From positions 2,803,501 through 2,867,500 of the forward strand of contig NZ_CP150269.1 of assembly GCF_037976825.1 (NCBI RefSeq): a stretch of DNA of 64,000 nucleotides, given 5' to 3'. How positions within the stretch are numbered: the first letter of the stretch is position 1; the number at the start of each line of letters is the position of its first letter. The translations under genes and the position numbers were made by a program. The notes under the pieces were generated by a model. That model was not told the origin of the DNA, did no database searches, and was given only the letters and a program-made list of their open reading frames with translations. Source of the stretch: Paenibacillus sp. FSL K6-1330 (GTDB lineage: Bacteria; Bacillota; Bacilli; Paenibacillales; Paenibacillaceae). This document shows, piece by piece, positions 56,970 through 64,000 of this stretch.

Positions 56970-58949
56970 ATGGTCGAACAGATCGATATGTTTGCAGAGT
57001 CATCGAAGAACGGCGGTAACAACCGTTCAGGATACGATGCTGACGACATTCAAGTGCTCGAAGGCCTCGTTGCGGTGCGCAAACGGCCAGGCATGTACAT
57101 AGGGAGCACAAGCTCGTCAGGCTTGCATCATCTGGTATGGGAAATTGTGGACAACGCCGTAGACGAGCATTTGGCCAAGTACTGCTCGAGAATTGAAATT
57201 ACATTGCATAAAGACGGGTCCGCGACGGTATACGATAACGGACGCGGTATTCCAACCGGAATGCACAAGACAGGCATCCCCACCCCGCAGGTTGTTTTTA
57301 CGATTTTGCATGCCGGCGGTAAATTCGGCGGTTCCGGATATAAGAAGTCCGGCGGTCTTCACGGCGTTGGCGCATCTGTGACCAATGCGCTGTCCGAGTG
57401 GCTGGAGGTGGAAATTTACCGTGATGGTAAAATTCACCGCCAACGGTTTGAATACTGGAAGGACAAAAAAGAAAAAGAGCATGTCGGGGAACCGGTAACG
57501 GGCCTTGAAGTGCTTGGTAATACGAACAAAACCGGGACGAAGATTACGTTTAAACCGGATGCACGCGTGTTTACCACGGGAACGCACCTGAACTACGACA
57601 CGCTTGCAGAGCGCTTACAGGAAATTGCCTTCCTGAACTCCGGACTTCGTATTGTATTGAAAGACGAGCGCAGCGGCAACGGGGAAGAGTTTTTCTATGA
57701 AGGCGGCGCAAGCCAGTTCGTGCAGTTCTTGAATGAAGGCAAGGATGTGCTGCATGATGTGATCCATTTTTATGCGGAGAAGGATGATATCGAAGTTGAA
57801 ATCGCCCTTCAATATAATGCAGGCTATACCGAAACGTTGGCTTCATTCGTTAACTCCATCCCGACGCGCGGGGGCGGTACGCATGAGACGGGTTTTAAGA
57901 CAGCGTATACCCGTGTCATGAATGATTATGCCCGCAAGAACAATCTTTTGAAGGAAAAGGACAAGAACCTGGAGGGGAATGATCTTCGGGAAGGCATGAT
58001 GACCGTCATCAGCGTTAAGATGGCTGAGGTCGAATTTGTCGGCCAGACCAAGGACCAGCTGGGAAGCGCCTCTGCGCGCAGTGCGGTTGACAGCATTGTC
58101 ACGGAGAAGATGCAAATCTTCCTCGAGGAGAATCCGCAGATCGCACAAACGCTGTTAAAGAAGGCCATTCAGGCCTCCAAAGCGCGTGAAGCGGCCCGTA
58201 AAGCAAGAGATGAGATGCGCACCGGCAAGAAGCGCAGCGAAAGCTCCAATCTGGGCGGCAAGCTGACGCCGGCACAGTCCAAGGATTTTACGAGAACCGA
58301 ATTGTTTATTGTTGAAGGGGACTCCGCTGGCGGCTCTGCGAAGCAGGGACGGGATTCGAAAATCCAGGCTATACTGCCTCTTAAAGGGAAACCGATGAAT
58401 CCGGAAAAATCGAAGCTGGCCGACATCCTGAAGAATGATGAATACCGTGCAATTGTAGCGGCGATCGGAGCAGGAATCGGTACGGAGTTCACCGCCGGGG
58501 ACAGCAATTATTCGAAAATTATCATCATGACCGATGCGGATACGGATGGCGCTCACATTCAGGTGTTGCTGCTTACGTTCTTCTACAGGTACATGAAACC
58601 GCTGATTGATGAAGGCCGCGTCTATCTTGCGCAGCCTCCACTATATAAAATCGCAAGCAAGTCCGGAAAGCTGGAGACGGTACGGTATGCTTGGACAGAA
58701 GGACAGTTGGCTAATTACTTGAAGGAATTCAAGAACTATGAACTTCAGCGTTACAAAGGATTGGGCGAGATGAACCCGGAGCAATTATGGGAAACGACGA
58801 TGAACCCGGAAACACGGACATTGCTGCAGGTACAAATCGATGACGCTGCCAAAGCGGAGCGTCGTGTGTCTACGCTGATGGGGGATAAGGTAGACCCTCG
58901 CAAGCGGTGGATTGTAGAAAATGTCAACTTCGCGGAGTTTGAGGAATAG
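56970..58949 (+). CDS. parE: DNA topoisomerase IV subunit B
   Basis: ATPase subunit of topoisomerase IV, which separates replicated chromosomes and relaxes supercoils. The 659-residue product has the GHKL ATPase ([70 protein letters not shown]) and the TOPRIM part ([36 protein letters not shown]). Assignment to ParE rather than GyrB rests on the immediate ParC gene downstream and on the sequence [20 protein letters not shown]. Start ATG 56970 has GAAGGAGGAG. parC starts 11 bases after the stop, so they form one operon. Confidence 0.95.
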   Translation: MVEQIDMFAESSKNGGNNRSGYDADDIQVLEGLVAVRKRPGMYIGSTSSSGLHHLVWEIVDNAVDEHLAKYCSRIEITLHKDGSATVYDNGRGIPTGMHKTGIPTPQVVFTILHAGGKFGGSGYKKSGGLHGVGASVTNALSEWLEVEIYRDGKIHRQRFEYWKDKKEKEHVGEPVTGLEVLGNTNKTGTKITFKPDARVFTTGTHLNYDTLAERLQEIAFLNSGLRIVLKDERSGNGEEFFYEGGASQFVQFLNEGKDVLHDVIHFYAEKDDIEVEIALQYNAGYTETLASFVNSIPTRGGGTHETGFKTAYTRVMNDYARKNNLLKEKDKNLEGNDLREGMMTVISVKMAEVEFVGQTKDQLGSASARSAVDSIVTEKMQIFLEENPQIAQTLLKKAIQASKAREAARKARDEMRTGKKRSESSNLGGKLTPAQSKDFTRTELFIVEGDSAGGSAKQGRDSKIQAILPLKGKPMNPEKSKLADILKNDEYRAIVAAIGAGIGTEFTAGDSNYSKIIIMTDADTDGAHIQVLLLTFFYRYMKPLIDEGRVYLAQPPLYKIASKSGKLETVRYAWTEGQLANYLKEFKNYELQRYKGLGEMNPEQLWETTMNPETRTLLQVQIDDAAKAERRVSTLMGDKVDPRKRWIVENVNFAEFEE

Positions 58950-58960
58950 AAGGTGAAGGA

Positions 58961-61420
58961 ATGAGTTTATCGGAGCAATTTTTACCGGCTTATCTGGAAG
59001 AGGTCGTAGGTGACCGATTTGGCCGGTATTCCAAGTATATTATTCAGGACCGGGCGATCCCGGACGTCCGTGACGGCCTGAAGCCCGTTCAGCGCCGGAT
59101 TCTTTATGCCATGTACGATTCGGGTAACACACCGGATAAACCATATCGTAAATCGGCGAAAACGGTCGGGGATGTCATGGGTAATTACCATCCGCACGGG
59201 GATTCTTCGATTTATGAAGGTATGGTTCGGATGGCTCAGCCTTGGAAGATGGGGCATGTGCTTGTAGATGGTCACGGAAACTGGGGCTCCCAGGACGATG
59301 ATCCTGCAGCAGCGATGCGTTATACCGAGGCCAGATTGTCGCGGATTGCCATGGAGCTGCTTCGGGATATCGAGAAGCGGACCGTGCTGTTTAAGGATAA
59401 TTTTGATAACACGGCTAAGGAACCGGTTGTGCTGCCTTCACGGTACCCAAACCTGCTAGTGAACGGAGCTAGCGGGATTTCCGCAGGCTTCGCGACTGAA
59501 ATCCCGCCTCACAATCTGCGGGAAGTGATCGATGCTTGTATTGCTGTCATGCAGAAGCCGGAGATTGAGCTGGCCGAGATTATGACCTTTATCAAAGGTC
59601 CGGACTTCCCGACCAGTGGAATCATTATGGGCGGCGAAGGCATTTTGGATGCCTATCGGACAGGCAAAGGCCGCGTTTATCTGCGGTCGAAGACGGATAT
59701 TGAATCGCTTCGCGGCGGCAAGCAGCAGATTGTCATCACGGAAATTCCTTACCAGGTTGTTAAGTCCCGGCTTGTTACCGCTATGGAGAACATACGACTG
59801 GAGAAAAAGGTCGAGGGCATCGCCGAGGTTCGCGATGAGAGCGGAAGGGAAGGACTTCGCATCGTCGTTGAGCTGAAGAAGGATGCCGACGCAAACGGGA
59901 TTCTTGCTTATTTGTTCAAGAAGACCGATCTGCAAGTTACGTACAACTTCAATATGGTTGCGATCGTGAATAAAACCCCTCAACAGCTGGGGCTTAAAGA
60001 CATGTTATCCGCCTATATCGAGCATCAGCGTGAAGTCGTCACGCACCGGACGCAGTACGAGCTGGAGAAAGCAGAGGATCGGGCGCATGTATTGGAAGGC
60101 CTGGTGAAGGCATTAAATATACTGGATGAGGTCATTGCGGCGATCAAAGCGTCCAAGAATCGCCAGGATGCCCAGAACAATCTGCAATGGATGTTTGGTT
60201 TCACGGAGCGACAAGCCGATTCCATATTGACTTTGCAATTATACCGCCTTACGAACCTTGAAATTCATTCGCTGCAAAAAGAGCTGGACGAGTTGACGAA
60301 GAAAATCGAGGGCTTGCGTGCGATACTGGACAGCGATAAGAAACTGATTGCCGTCATTCGCAAAGAGCTGCTAGAAATTCGCGAGAAGTACGGCATCGAC
60401 CGGCGTTCGGTCATTCAGGAAGAAGTGGAAGAGATCAAGGTTAATCTGGAAGTGCTGGTTAACGCTGAGGACGTGCTCGTAACTCTGTCTAATGAAGGCT
60501 ATATCAAGCGTACCAGCATGTTATCCTTCACCCGAAGCGGCGGTGAGCTGGAAAGCTCAGGCGTTAAGGAAGGGGATTACATCACCCGACTGTTTGAAGT
60601 CAATACTCTGGAGAATCTGCTCATATTCACGAGCCGTGGACAGTATTTCTTATTGCCGGTTCACCAGATTCCGGAATACAAATGGAAAGATGCCGGTACG
60701 GCCATCGTGAACGTGATTCAGGTGCCGAAAGAGGATCACATCGTATCGGTCATTCCGGTTTCGAACTTTGAAGAAGAGGGCAAATCCCTTGTGTTCGTCA
60801 GCCGCAAAGGTCAGGTGAAGCGCACAGAACTCAAGGAGTATGTCACCAAGCGGGCCGGCGCTGTTGCGGCAGCCAAGGTTGCTGCGGAAGATAGCATTAT
60901 CCAGGTCGTCGTAAGTGATAGCAGTAAAGATATTGTGCTGATCTCGAAAGAAGGGATGAGTATCCGGTTTAATGAGCAGGAAGTCAACGCCATGGGACGC
61001 GTATCCGGCGGGGTCCGGGGAATCCAACTCCGTGACGGGGACGAAGTCGTTGCAGCGTTATGGGTGGAGAACGATGAGGGTGAAATTTTAACCATCACGG
61101 ATCTTGGCTATGGTAAGCGCAGCTTGGTGTTGGATTACCAGACGCAAAGCCGCGGCGGAAAAGGAATGGCTACATTTGAGTTTAAGGAAGGCAAGCGGGT
61201 GAAGCCTAACGGCAGCGCTATTGTCGGTGCTTTCTATTGCCGTGAACCGCTGCAGATTATGGCGTACAGCGAAGACGGGCAAGCTTATCTGATTCAGACG
61301 GAGAAAGTTCCGATCGCGGAACGTAAATCGATAGGCAAGCTGCTTGCCGATGTTGGCAAGCAAGGACAGATTGTCGATGTGGTAAGTCTTCCGCATGCGG
61401 AGTTAGGCAAAGAAAGTTAA
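58961..61420 (+). CDS. parC: DNA topoisomerase IV subunit A
   Basis: Cleavage-religation subunit of topoisomerase IV; 819 residues. The active-site tyrosine is in [18 protein letters not shown] (about residue 121). The quinolone-determining region is [20 protein letters not shown], with Ser82 and Glu86 at the positions (S80/E84 in staphylococcal GrlA) whose change gives resistance, so the wild-type pattern is present. The tower/coiled-coil region (about 350-490) is followed by a C-terminal beta-pinwheel with the repeated blades [39 protein letters not shown] and [16 protein letters not shown]. It follows parE in the same operon and ends before a terminator at 61483-61518. Confidence 0.96.
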   Translation: MSLSEQFLPAYLEEVVGDRFGRYSKYIIQDRAIPDVRDGLKPVQRRILYAMYDSGNTPDKPYRKSAKTVGDVMGNYHPHGDSSIYEGMVRMAQPWKMGHVLVDGHGNWGSQDDDPAAAMRYTEARLSRIAMELLRDIEKRTVLFKDNFDNTAKEPVVLPSRYPNLLVNGASGISAGFATEIPPHNLREVIDACIAVMQKPEIELAEIMTFIKGPDFPTSGIIMGGEGILDAYRTGKGRVYLRSKTDIESLRGGKQQIVITEIPYQVVKSRLVTAMENIRLEKKVEGIAEVRDESGREGLRIVVELKKDADANGILAYLFKKTDLQVTYNFNMVAIVNKTPQQLGLKDMLSAYIEHQREVVTHRTQYELEKAEDRAHVLEGLVKALNILDEVIAAIKASKNRQDAQNNLQWMFGFTERQADSILTLQLYRLTNLEIHSLQKELDELTKKIEGLRAILDSDKKLIAVIRKELLEIREKYGIDRRSVIQEEVEEIKVNLEVLVNAEDVLVTLSNEGYIKRTSMLSFTRSGGELESSGVKEGDYITRLFEVNTLENLLIFTSRGQYFLLPVHQIPEYKWKDAGTAIVNVIQVPKEDHIVSVIPVSNFEEEGKSLVFVSRKGQVKRTELKEYVTKRAGAVAAAKVAAEDSIIQVVVSDSSKDIVLISKEGMSIRFNEQEVNAMGRVSGGVRGIQLRDGDEVVAALWVENDEGEILTITDLGYGKRSLVLDYQTQSRGGKGMATFEFKEGKRVKPNGSAIVGAFYCREPLQIMAYSEDGQAYLIQTEKVPIAERKSIGKLLADVGKQGQIVDVVSLPHAELGKES

Positions 61421-61482
61421 ACAAGAATGAATGAACATCCTTCGTTTAGGTAGTTTCAAGTTTGTTGTAAGATAGATGGGCG

Positions 61483-61518
61483 AAAAGCACCTTCGATGAT
61501 ATTTGTCGAGGTGCTTTT
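61483..61518 (+). terminator. Intrinsic terminator after parEC
   Basis: AAAAGCACCTTCGA (61483-61496) pairs with TCGAGGTGCTTTT (61506-61518), with one bulge and a 9-base loop. Confidence 0.88.
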
Positions 61519-61837
61519 GCTATATTTTGTGTTTGCGTAATATTTGAACTGTTATTTATACTATTTGACATATGTCCGTCCATGTCGAAGTGAAGTGAAC
61601 ATTGAAAAACGCCGTCATATAAGGGCTGGCGGGTTTTGTCGGTTGGTTGGAAATTATATTTTTTAACGAAAAAAGAAGGATATTGGGAGGTTCCCCGCGA
61701 AAAGTTAATCCTATAAACTATTATGGAATCATGACTTGGGTTCAAAACGAAATCCATTCATCGAAGTACAGTGCAACATCCACGGATGGTATCCGATGTT
61801 TGATCATGACAGACATAATTGAAGGGACGGGATAAAC
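61519..61837 (+). other. Intergenic region between parC terminator and the MarR gene
   Basis: About 320 bases, AT-rich in its first half. I see no convincing ORF: the 62-codon frame from 61647 lacks a ribosome binding site. It should hold the marR-type gene promoter and operator, but I could not pick a clear hexamer pair or palindrome. Confidence 0.4.
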
Positions 61838-62269
61838 ATGCATACTGCCGAATTCGCCAAGGTGTGGTCCAAGCTGGCTAAGGATTATAAGCTCCATATG
61901 GAAGCCGGATTAGCACCGACATTGACGGAATCGCAATTGATGGTGCTGGAGGTGCTTGCTGAGCTAGAGCGAATGAAACCTTCCGATTTCATTCCTTACC
62001 TGGCTACAAGTCCGGCAGCCGTGACGATGCTATTGGACCGGATGGAGAAGAATGGATTGATCAAACGGGAACGGGACGAAAATGACAGACGGATCGTCTG
62101 GGTGACGATATCCTATAAAGGGCGAGAGGAATATACGCGCGGGTTACTGGTTAGGGATGAGTACCTTTCCCAAATTCTGAATCGTATATCCTCGCATAAT
62201 CAACAGCTGCTTATCTATCTATTAGGGAAGATTAATACAGCTCCAAAGGAAGTTCTGGTTGAGGCGTGA
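61838..62269 (+). CDS. MarR-family transcriptional regulator
   Basis: A 143-residue winged-helix dimer-type regulator. The core is LTESQLMVLEVLAELERMKP, SDFIPYLATSPAAVTMLLDR (recognition helix region), MEKNGLIKRERDENDRRIVW and VTISYKGREEYTRGL, where the DENDRR-wing is diagnostic of MarR proteins. C-terminal helices give the dimer interface. Ligand and targets are unknown; such genes usually regulate themselves and a neighbour, but the neighbours here are parC and a convergent pseudouridine synthase, so the target may be distant. Start ATG 61838 follows AAGGGACGGG. Confidence 0.9.
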   Translation: MHTAEFAKVWSKLAKDYKLHMEAGLAPTLTESQLMVLEVLAELERMKPSDFIPYLATSPAAVTMLLDRMEKNGLIKRERDENDRRIVWVTISYKGREEYTRGLLVRDEYLSQILNRISSHNQQLLIYLLGKINTAPKEVLVEA

Positions 62270-62306
62270 GTTCTTGATGCTAACGTTGACGTTGCAAACG
62301 TAGAGA

Positions 62307-62347
62307 AGCCCCCTGGGCGACTGCATACGGCAGCTACCTTGGGGGCT
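62307..62347 (+). terminator. Hairpin after the MarR gene
   Basis: AGCCCCCTGGG (62307-62317) pairs with CCTTGGGGGCT (62337-62347) with one mismatch and one G-U pair; no strong T-run follows. Confidence 0.5.
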
Positions 62348-62430
62348 ATTACATATCTTCATTCTATTGAACATCAAGATCATGGTCACACCACGATTTC
62401 GAATGTTCACAAGACGTAATGGGATTAATT

Positions 62431-62500
62431 AAGCAACCACAAAGCCGCGACGTTGGAGGGTTCCCAACCAGGTAGGGATGTGTGGGCTTGGCGGCACTCA
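62431..62500. other. Compact structured intergenic element, unidentified
   Basis: In the convergent gap between the MarR and RluA-type genes, a GC-rich 65-base island stands in AT-rich DNA. Pairing segments are GTTGG/CCAAC (62452-62456, 62464-62468), CCACA/TGTGG (62437-62441, 62481-62485) and GCCGC/GCGGC (62444-62448, 62491-62495). The last two cross each other, which would be a pseudoknot; AAGCC/GGCTT (62442-62446, 62485-62489) is a nested alternative. It has a CAAAGCC string seen in c-di-GMP-I riboswitches but lacks the rest. Not assigned. Confidence 0.25.
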
Positions 62501-62654
62501 TAGATATTTCTTCCATATGTGACTAAATCAACTAAATAATACTAAATTAATATATTTACTATTGTTTGGTATTCTTTGATAAAAGTAAAAGGATAATATA
62601 ATATCATAGAGGGATAGAATATTACAATATTTTCCACGGTGAAACAGAGGCATG

Positions 62655-62688
62655 AAAAAACGAAATCCAAGGATGGATTTCGTTTTTT
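62655..62688. terminator. Bidirectional terminator beside the pseudouridine synthase gene
   Basis: AAAAAACGAAATCC (62655-62668) pairs perfectly with GGATTTCGTTTTTT (62675-62688), loop of six. On the minus strand it follows the gene ending at 62710. Confidence 0.92.
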
Positions 62689-62709
62689 GAGTTCTATTGT
62701 ATAGAACCG

Positions 62710-63429
62710 TTATGTGGCCTCCAGCTTGTCCATGGAGAAGAGACTCCAGGGATAGACGGATGCCGGCATGGAACGGATGGCGATTTCCTCTTTGGTAACG
62801 GGGTGCGGAAATCCGACCAATACGGACCATAAGGCAATCTGCTGCCCGGCTTTGTTCACCTTGCTTCCATACTTCTGATCTCCGAACAGCGGATGTCCCG
62901 CATGGCTCAGCTGTACACGGATTTGGTGTGGCCTGCCCGTGTGCAGCTCGATCAGGACGAGGCTGAAGCCTTCCGCCGTTTGGAGCACGGTGTAATCCAG
63001 AATGGCCTCCTTGGCCCCGTCGGTACCTTTAGAGGTGACATGGACGGTGTTGGTTTTCACATCTTTATACAGCATATTTACGAGCCGACCTGAGGTTTTC
63101 GAAGGAATCCCGTGAACGACCGCTACATACTGCTTGCGGAAGCTGCGATTGCGGACGGCTTCCGATAAACGGGATGCGGCTTTGGAGGTCTTGGCAAAGA
63201 CCATCGCTCCGCCAACCGGACGGTCCAGACGGTGCACCAATCCCAAAAATACATTGCCCGGTTTATTGTAGCGCTCCTTGATGTCCTGTTTCAGAATCGT
63301 CAACATGTCGGGATCGCCGGTAGCATCCTCCTGGGAGGGGATGTTTACTGGCTTGGTTACACCTAACACATGATTATCCTCGAAAAGAATCGGCACTACC
63401 GGATATGCTGCTGGTTCCCGCTTGCTCAT
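62710..63429 (-). CDS. RluA-family pseudouridine synthase
   Basis: A 239-residue RNA pseudouridine synthase without the N-terminal S4 domain of RluD, so it belongs to the short RluA/YlyB-like group. The catalytic motif is LGLVHRLDRPVGGAMVFAKT (Asp about residue 68), with ILFEDNHVLGVTKPVNIPSQ at the start and LIELHTGRPHQIRVQLSHAG, HPLFGDQKYG as the third motif. The RNA target (23S rRNA or tRNA) cannot be read from sequence. It starts four bases after the stop of the methyltransferase gene upstream, so both rRNA-modification-type genes form an operon. Confidence 0.92.
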   Translation of the reverse strand: MSKREPAAYPVVPILFEDNHVLGVTKPVNIPSQEDATGDPDMLTILKQDIKERYNKPGNVFLGLVHRLDRPVGGAMVFAKTSKAASRLSEAVRNRSFRKQYVAVVHGIPSKTSGRLVNMLYKDVKTNTVHVTSKGTDGAKEAILDYTVLQTAEGFSLVLIELHTGRPHQIRVQLSHAGHPLFGDQKYGSKVNKAGQQIALWSVLVGFPHPVTKEEIAIRSMPASVYPWSLFSMDKLEAT

Positions 63430-63433
63430 CGAA

Positions 63434-64000
63434 TCAGGACTCCCATCGACCCAGGATGCCGCATGGCAGGTTCATACCGGAGCGGGTAATCGGCAATCCG
63501 ATTTCACCCGCACTGATGATACCGCCGTATTTCGGCTTCATGGTCATGGTCAGCATGTTATTCAGAACGGTAGGGGAGATGCCGGTCGTATAGGAGTTAA
63601 TCAGCATAAACAGCGGATTATCCGATACAATGCTCATGCAGCTTTCGAGAAATGGGTACAAGCTTTGTTCAAGCTTCCACGTTTCTCCACTTGGACCGCG
63701 GCCATAAGATGGAGGGTCCATAATGATCGCATCGTATTTGTTCCCTCGACGCTGCTCTCGTTGCACGAATTTAAATACATCATCCGTGATATAACGGATA
63801 GGACGGTCGGCGAGGCCGGACAATGCCGCATTTTCCTTGGCCCATTGAACCATCCCCTTGGCAGCATCCACATGCACAACCTGAGCTCCGGCCGAGGCGG
63901 CCGCGACGGTTGCTCCCCCGGTATAGGCGAACAGGTTCAGCACGCTGACCGGACGTCCGGCTGAGGCGATCTTATCCATCATCCAACGCCAGTTGGCTGC
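63434..64000 (-). CDS. Class I SAM-dependent RNA methyltransferase, 5'-truncated by the window edge
   Basis: The frame is open to base 64000, and residues WRW precede the first internal ATG (63982), so the gene begins outside the window. The visible 189 codons carry the SAM-binding motif I VLNLFAYTGGATVAAASAGA, the acidic loop VVHVDAAKGMVQWAKEN, the DDVFKFV segment, and motif IV AIIMDPPSYGRGPSG, then LINSYTTGISPTVLNNML. The DPPSYGRG motif and the FAYTGG opening are those of the RlmI/RlmK-type 23S rRNA cytosine or guanine methyltransferases. Exact position modified is unknown. The next gene (pseudouridine synthase) starts four bases after its stop. Confidence 0.88.
   Translation of the reverse strand, partial: AANWRWMMDKIASAGRPVSVLNLFAYTGGATVAAASAGAQVVHVDAAKGMVQWAKENAALSGLADRPIRYITDDVFKFVQREQRRGNKYDAIIMDPPSYGRGPSGETWKLEQSLYPFLESCMSIVSDNPLFMLINSYTTGISPTVLNNMLTMTMKPKYGGIISAGEIGLPITRSGMNLPCGILGRWES

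Noticed and set aside
61647..61835. 62-codon ORF before the MarR gene
   Set aside because: No ribosome binding site, no recognisable domain, and it ends inside the MarR leader.
62431..62500. c-di-GMP-I (GEMM) riboswitch
   Set aside because: It shares only CAAAGCC and GGTAG; the GNRA hairpin and the conserved 3' strand are missing and no downstream gene is placed to be controlled.

Overview
The window is a chromosome segment of a low-GC-lineage Gram-positive spore former, most likely a Paenibacillus (inference). The grounds are strong AAGGAGG ribosome binding sites, frequent intrinsic terminators, S-layer homology (SLH) and copper-amine-oxidase-N envelope proteins, a proline T-box, a Bacillus-type methionine salvage set, and a gene order that follows the Bacillus subtilis birA-panBCD-dinG-ypmB-asnS-dnaD-nth neighbourhood. 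I see no rRNA, tRNA, insertion sequence, prophage or CRISPR array.

Layout. 1-16.2 kb (+): end of birA, the pantothenate operon panBCD behind a structured leader, a TPR protein, dinG, rex, mtaD, a ypmB-like gene, an FtsH-like AAA protease with a small membrane partner, a 3-hydroxyacyl-CoA dehydrogenase, ackA, asnS and dnaD. 16.2-22.9 kb (+): two HAD phosphatases, small ORFs, an APH-type kinase, a decayed membrane-protease remnant, and an ECF sigma/anti-sigma operon with two membrane proteins. 22.9-30.8 kb (-): an SdpI-like protein and the interleaved order mtnE, T-box, proB, proA, proC, mtnW, mtnX, mtnB. 31-35.4 kb: mtnU, a small Gln/Asn-rich protein, a LysR regulator facing leuCD. 35.6-42.8 kb (+): two tandem copies of an amidase plus GerMN-lipoprotein cassette, then a 909-residue SLH protein built of repeats. 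42.9-56.9 kb (+): nth, a hypothetical gene, a double dynamin, a heterodimeric ABC exporter, an acetyltransferase, a CAP-domain secreted protein, an SGNH hydrolase and an ABC-2 transporter. 57-64 kb: parE, parC, a MarR regulator (+), then an RluA-type pseudouridine synthase and a truncated methyltransferase (-).

How the genes fit together. The first block is core metabolism (pantothenate, redox sensing, acetate, Asn-tRNA) with replication and repair. The middle block joins proline synthesis and methionine salvage in one apparent transcription unit. The 35-43 kb block and the ECF operon look like envelope modules.

The most interesting points are: methionine salvage genes translationally coupled to a proline T-box operon; the duplicated amidase/GerMN cassette; an ECF sigma gene that seems to start with ATT; a membrane protein with three copies of a PGxGH-type motif; the repeat-built SLH protein; and several leader or intergenic structures (panB, mtnU, leuC, 62.4 kb) that I cannot fully assign.
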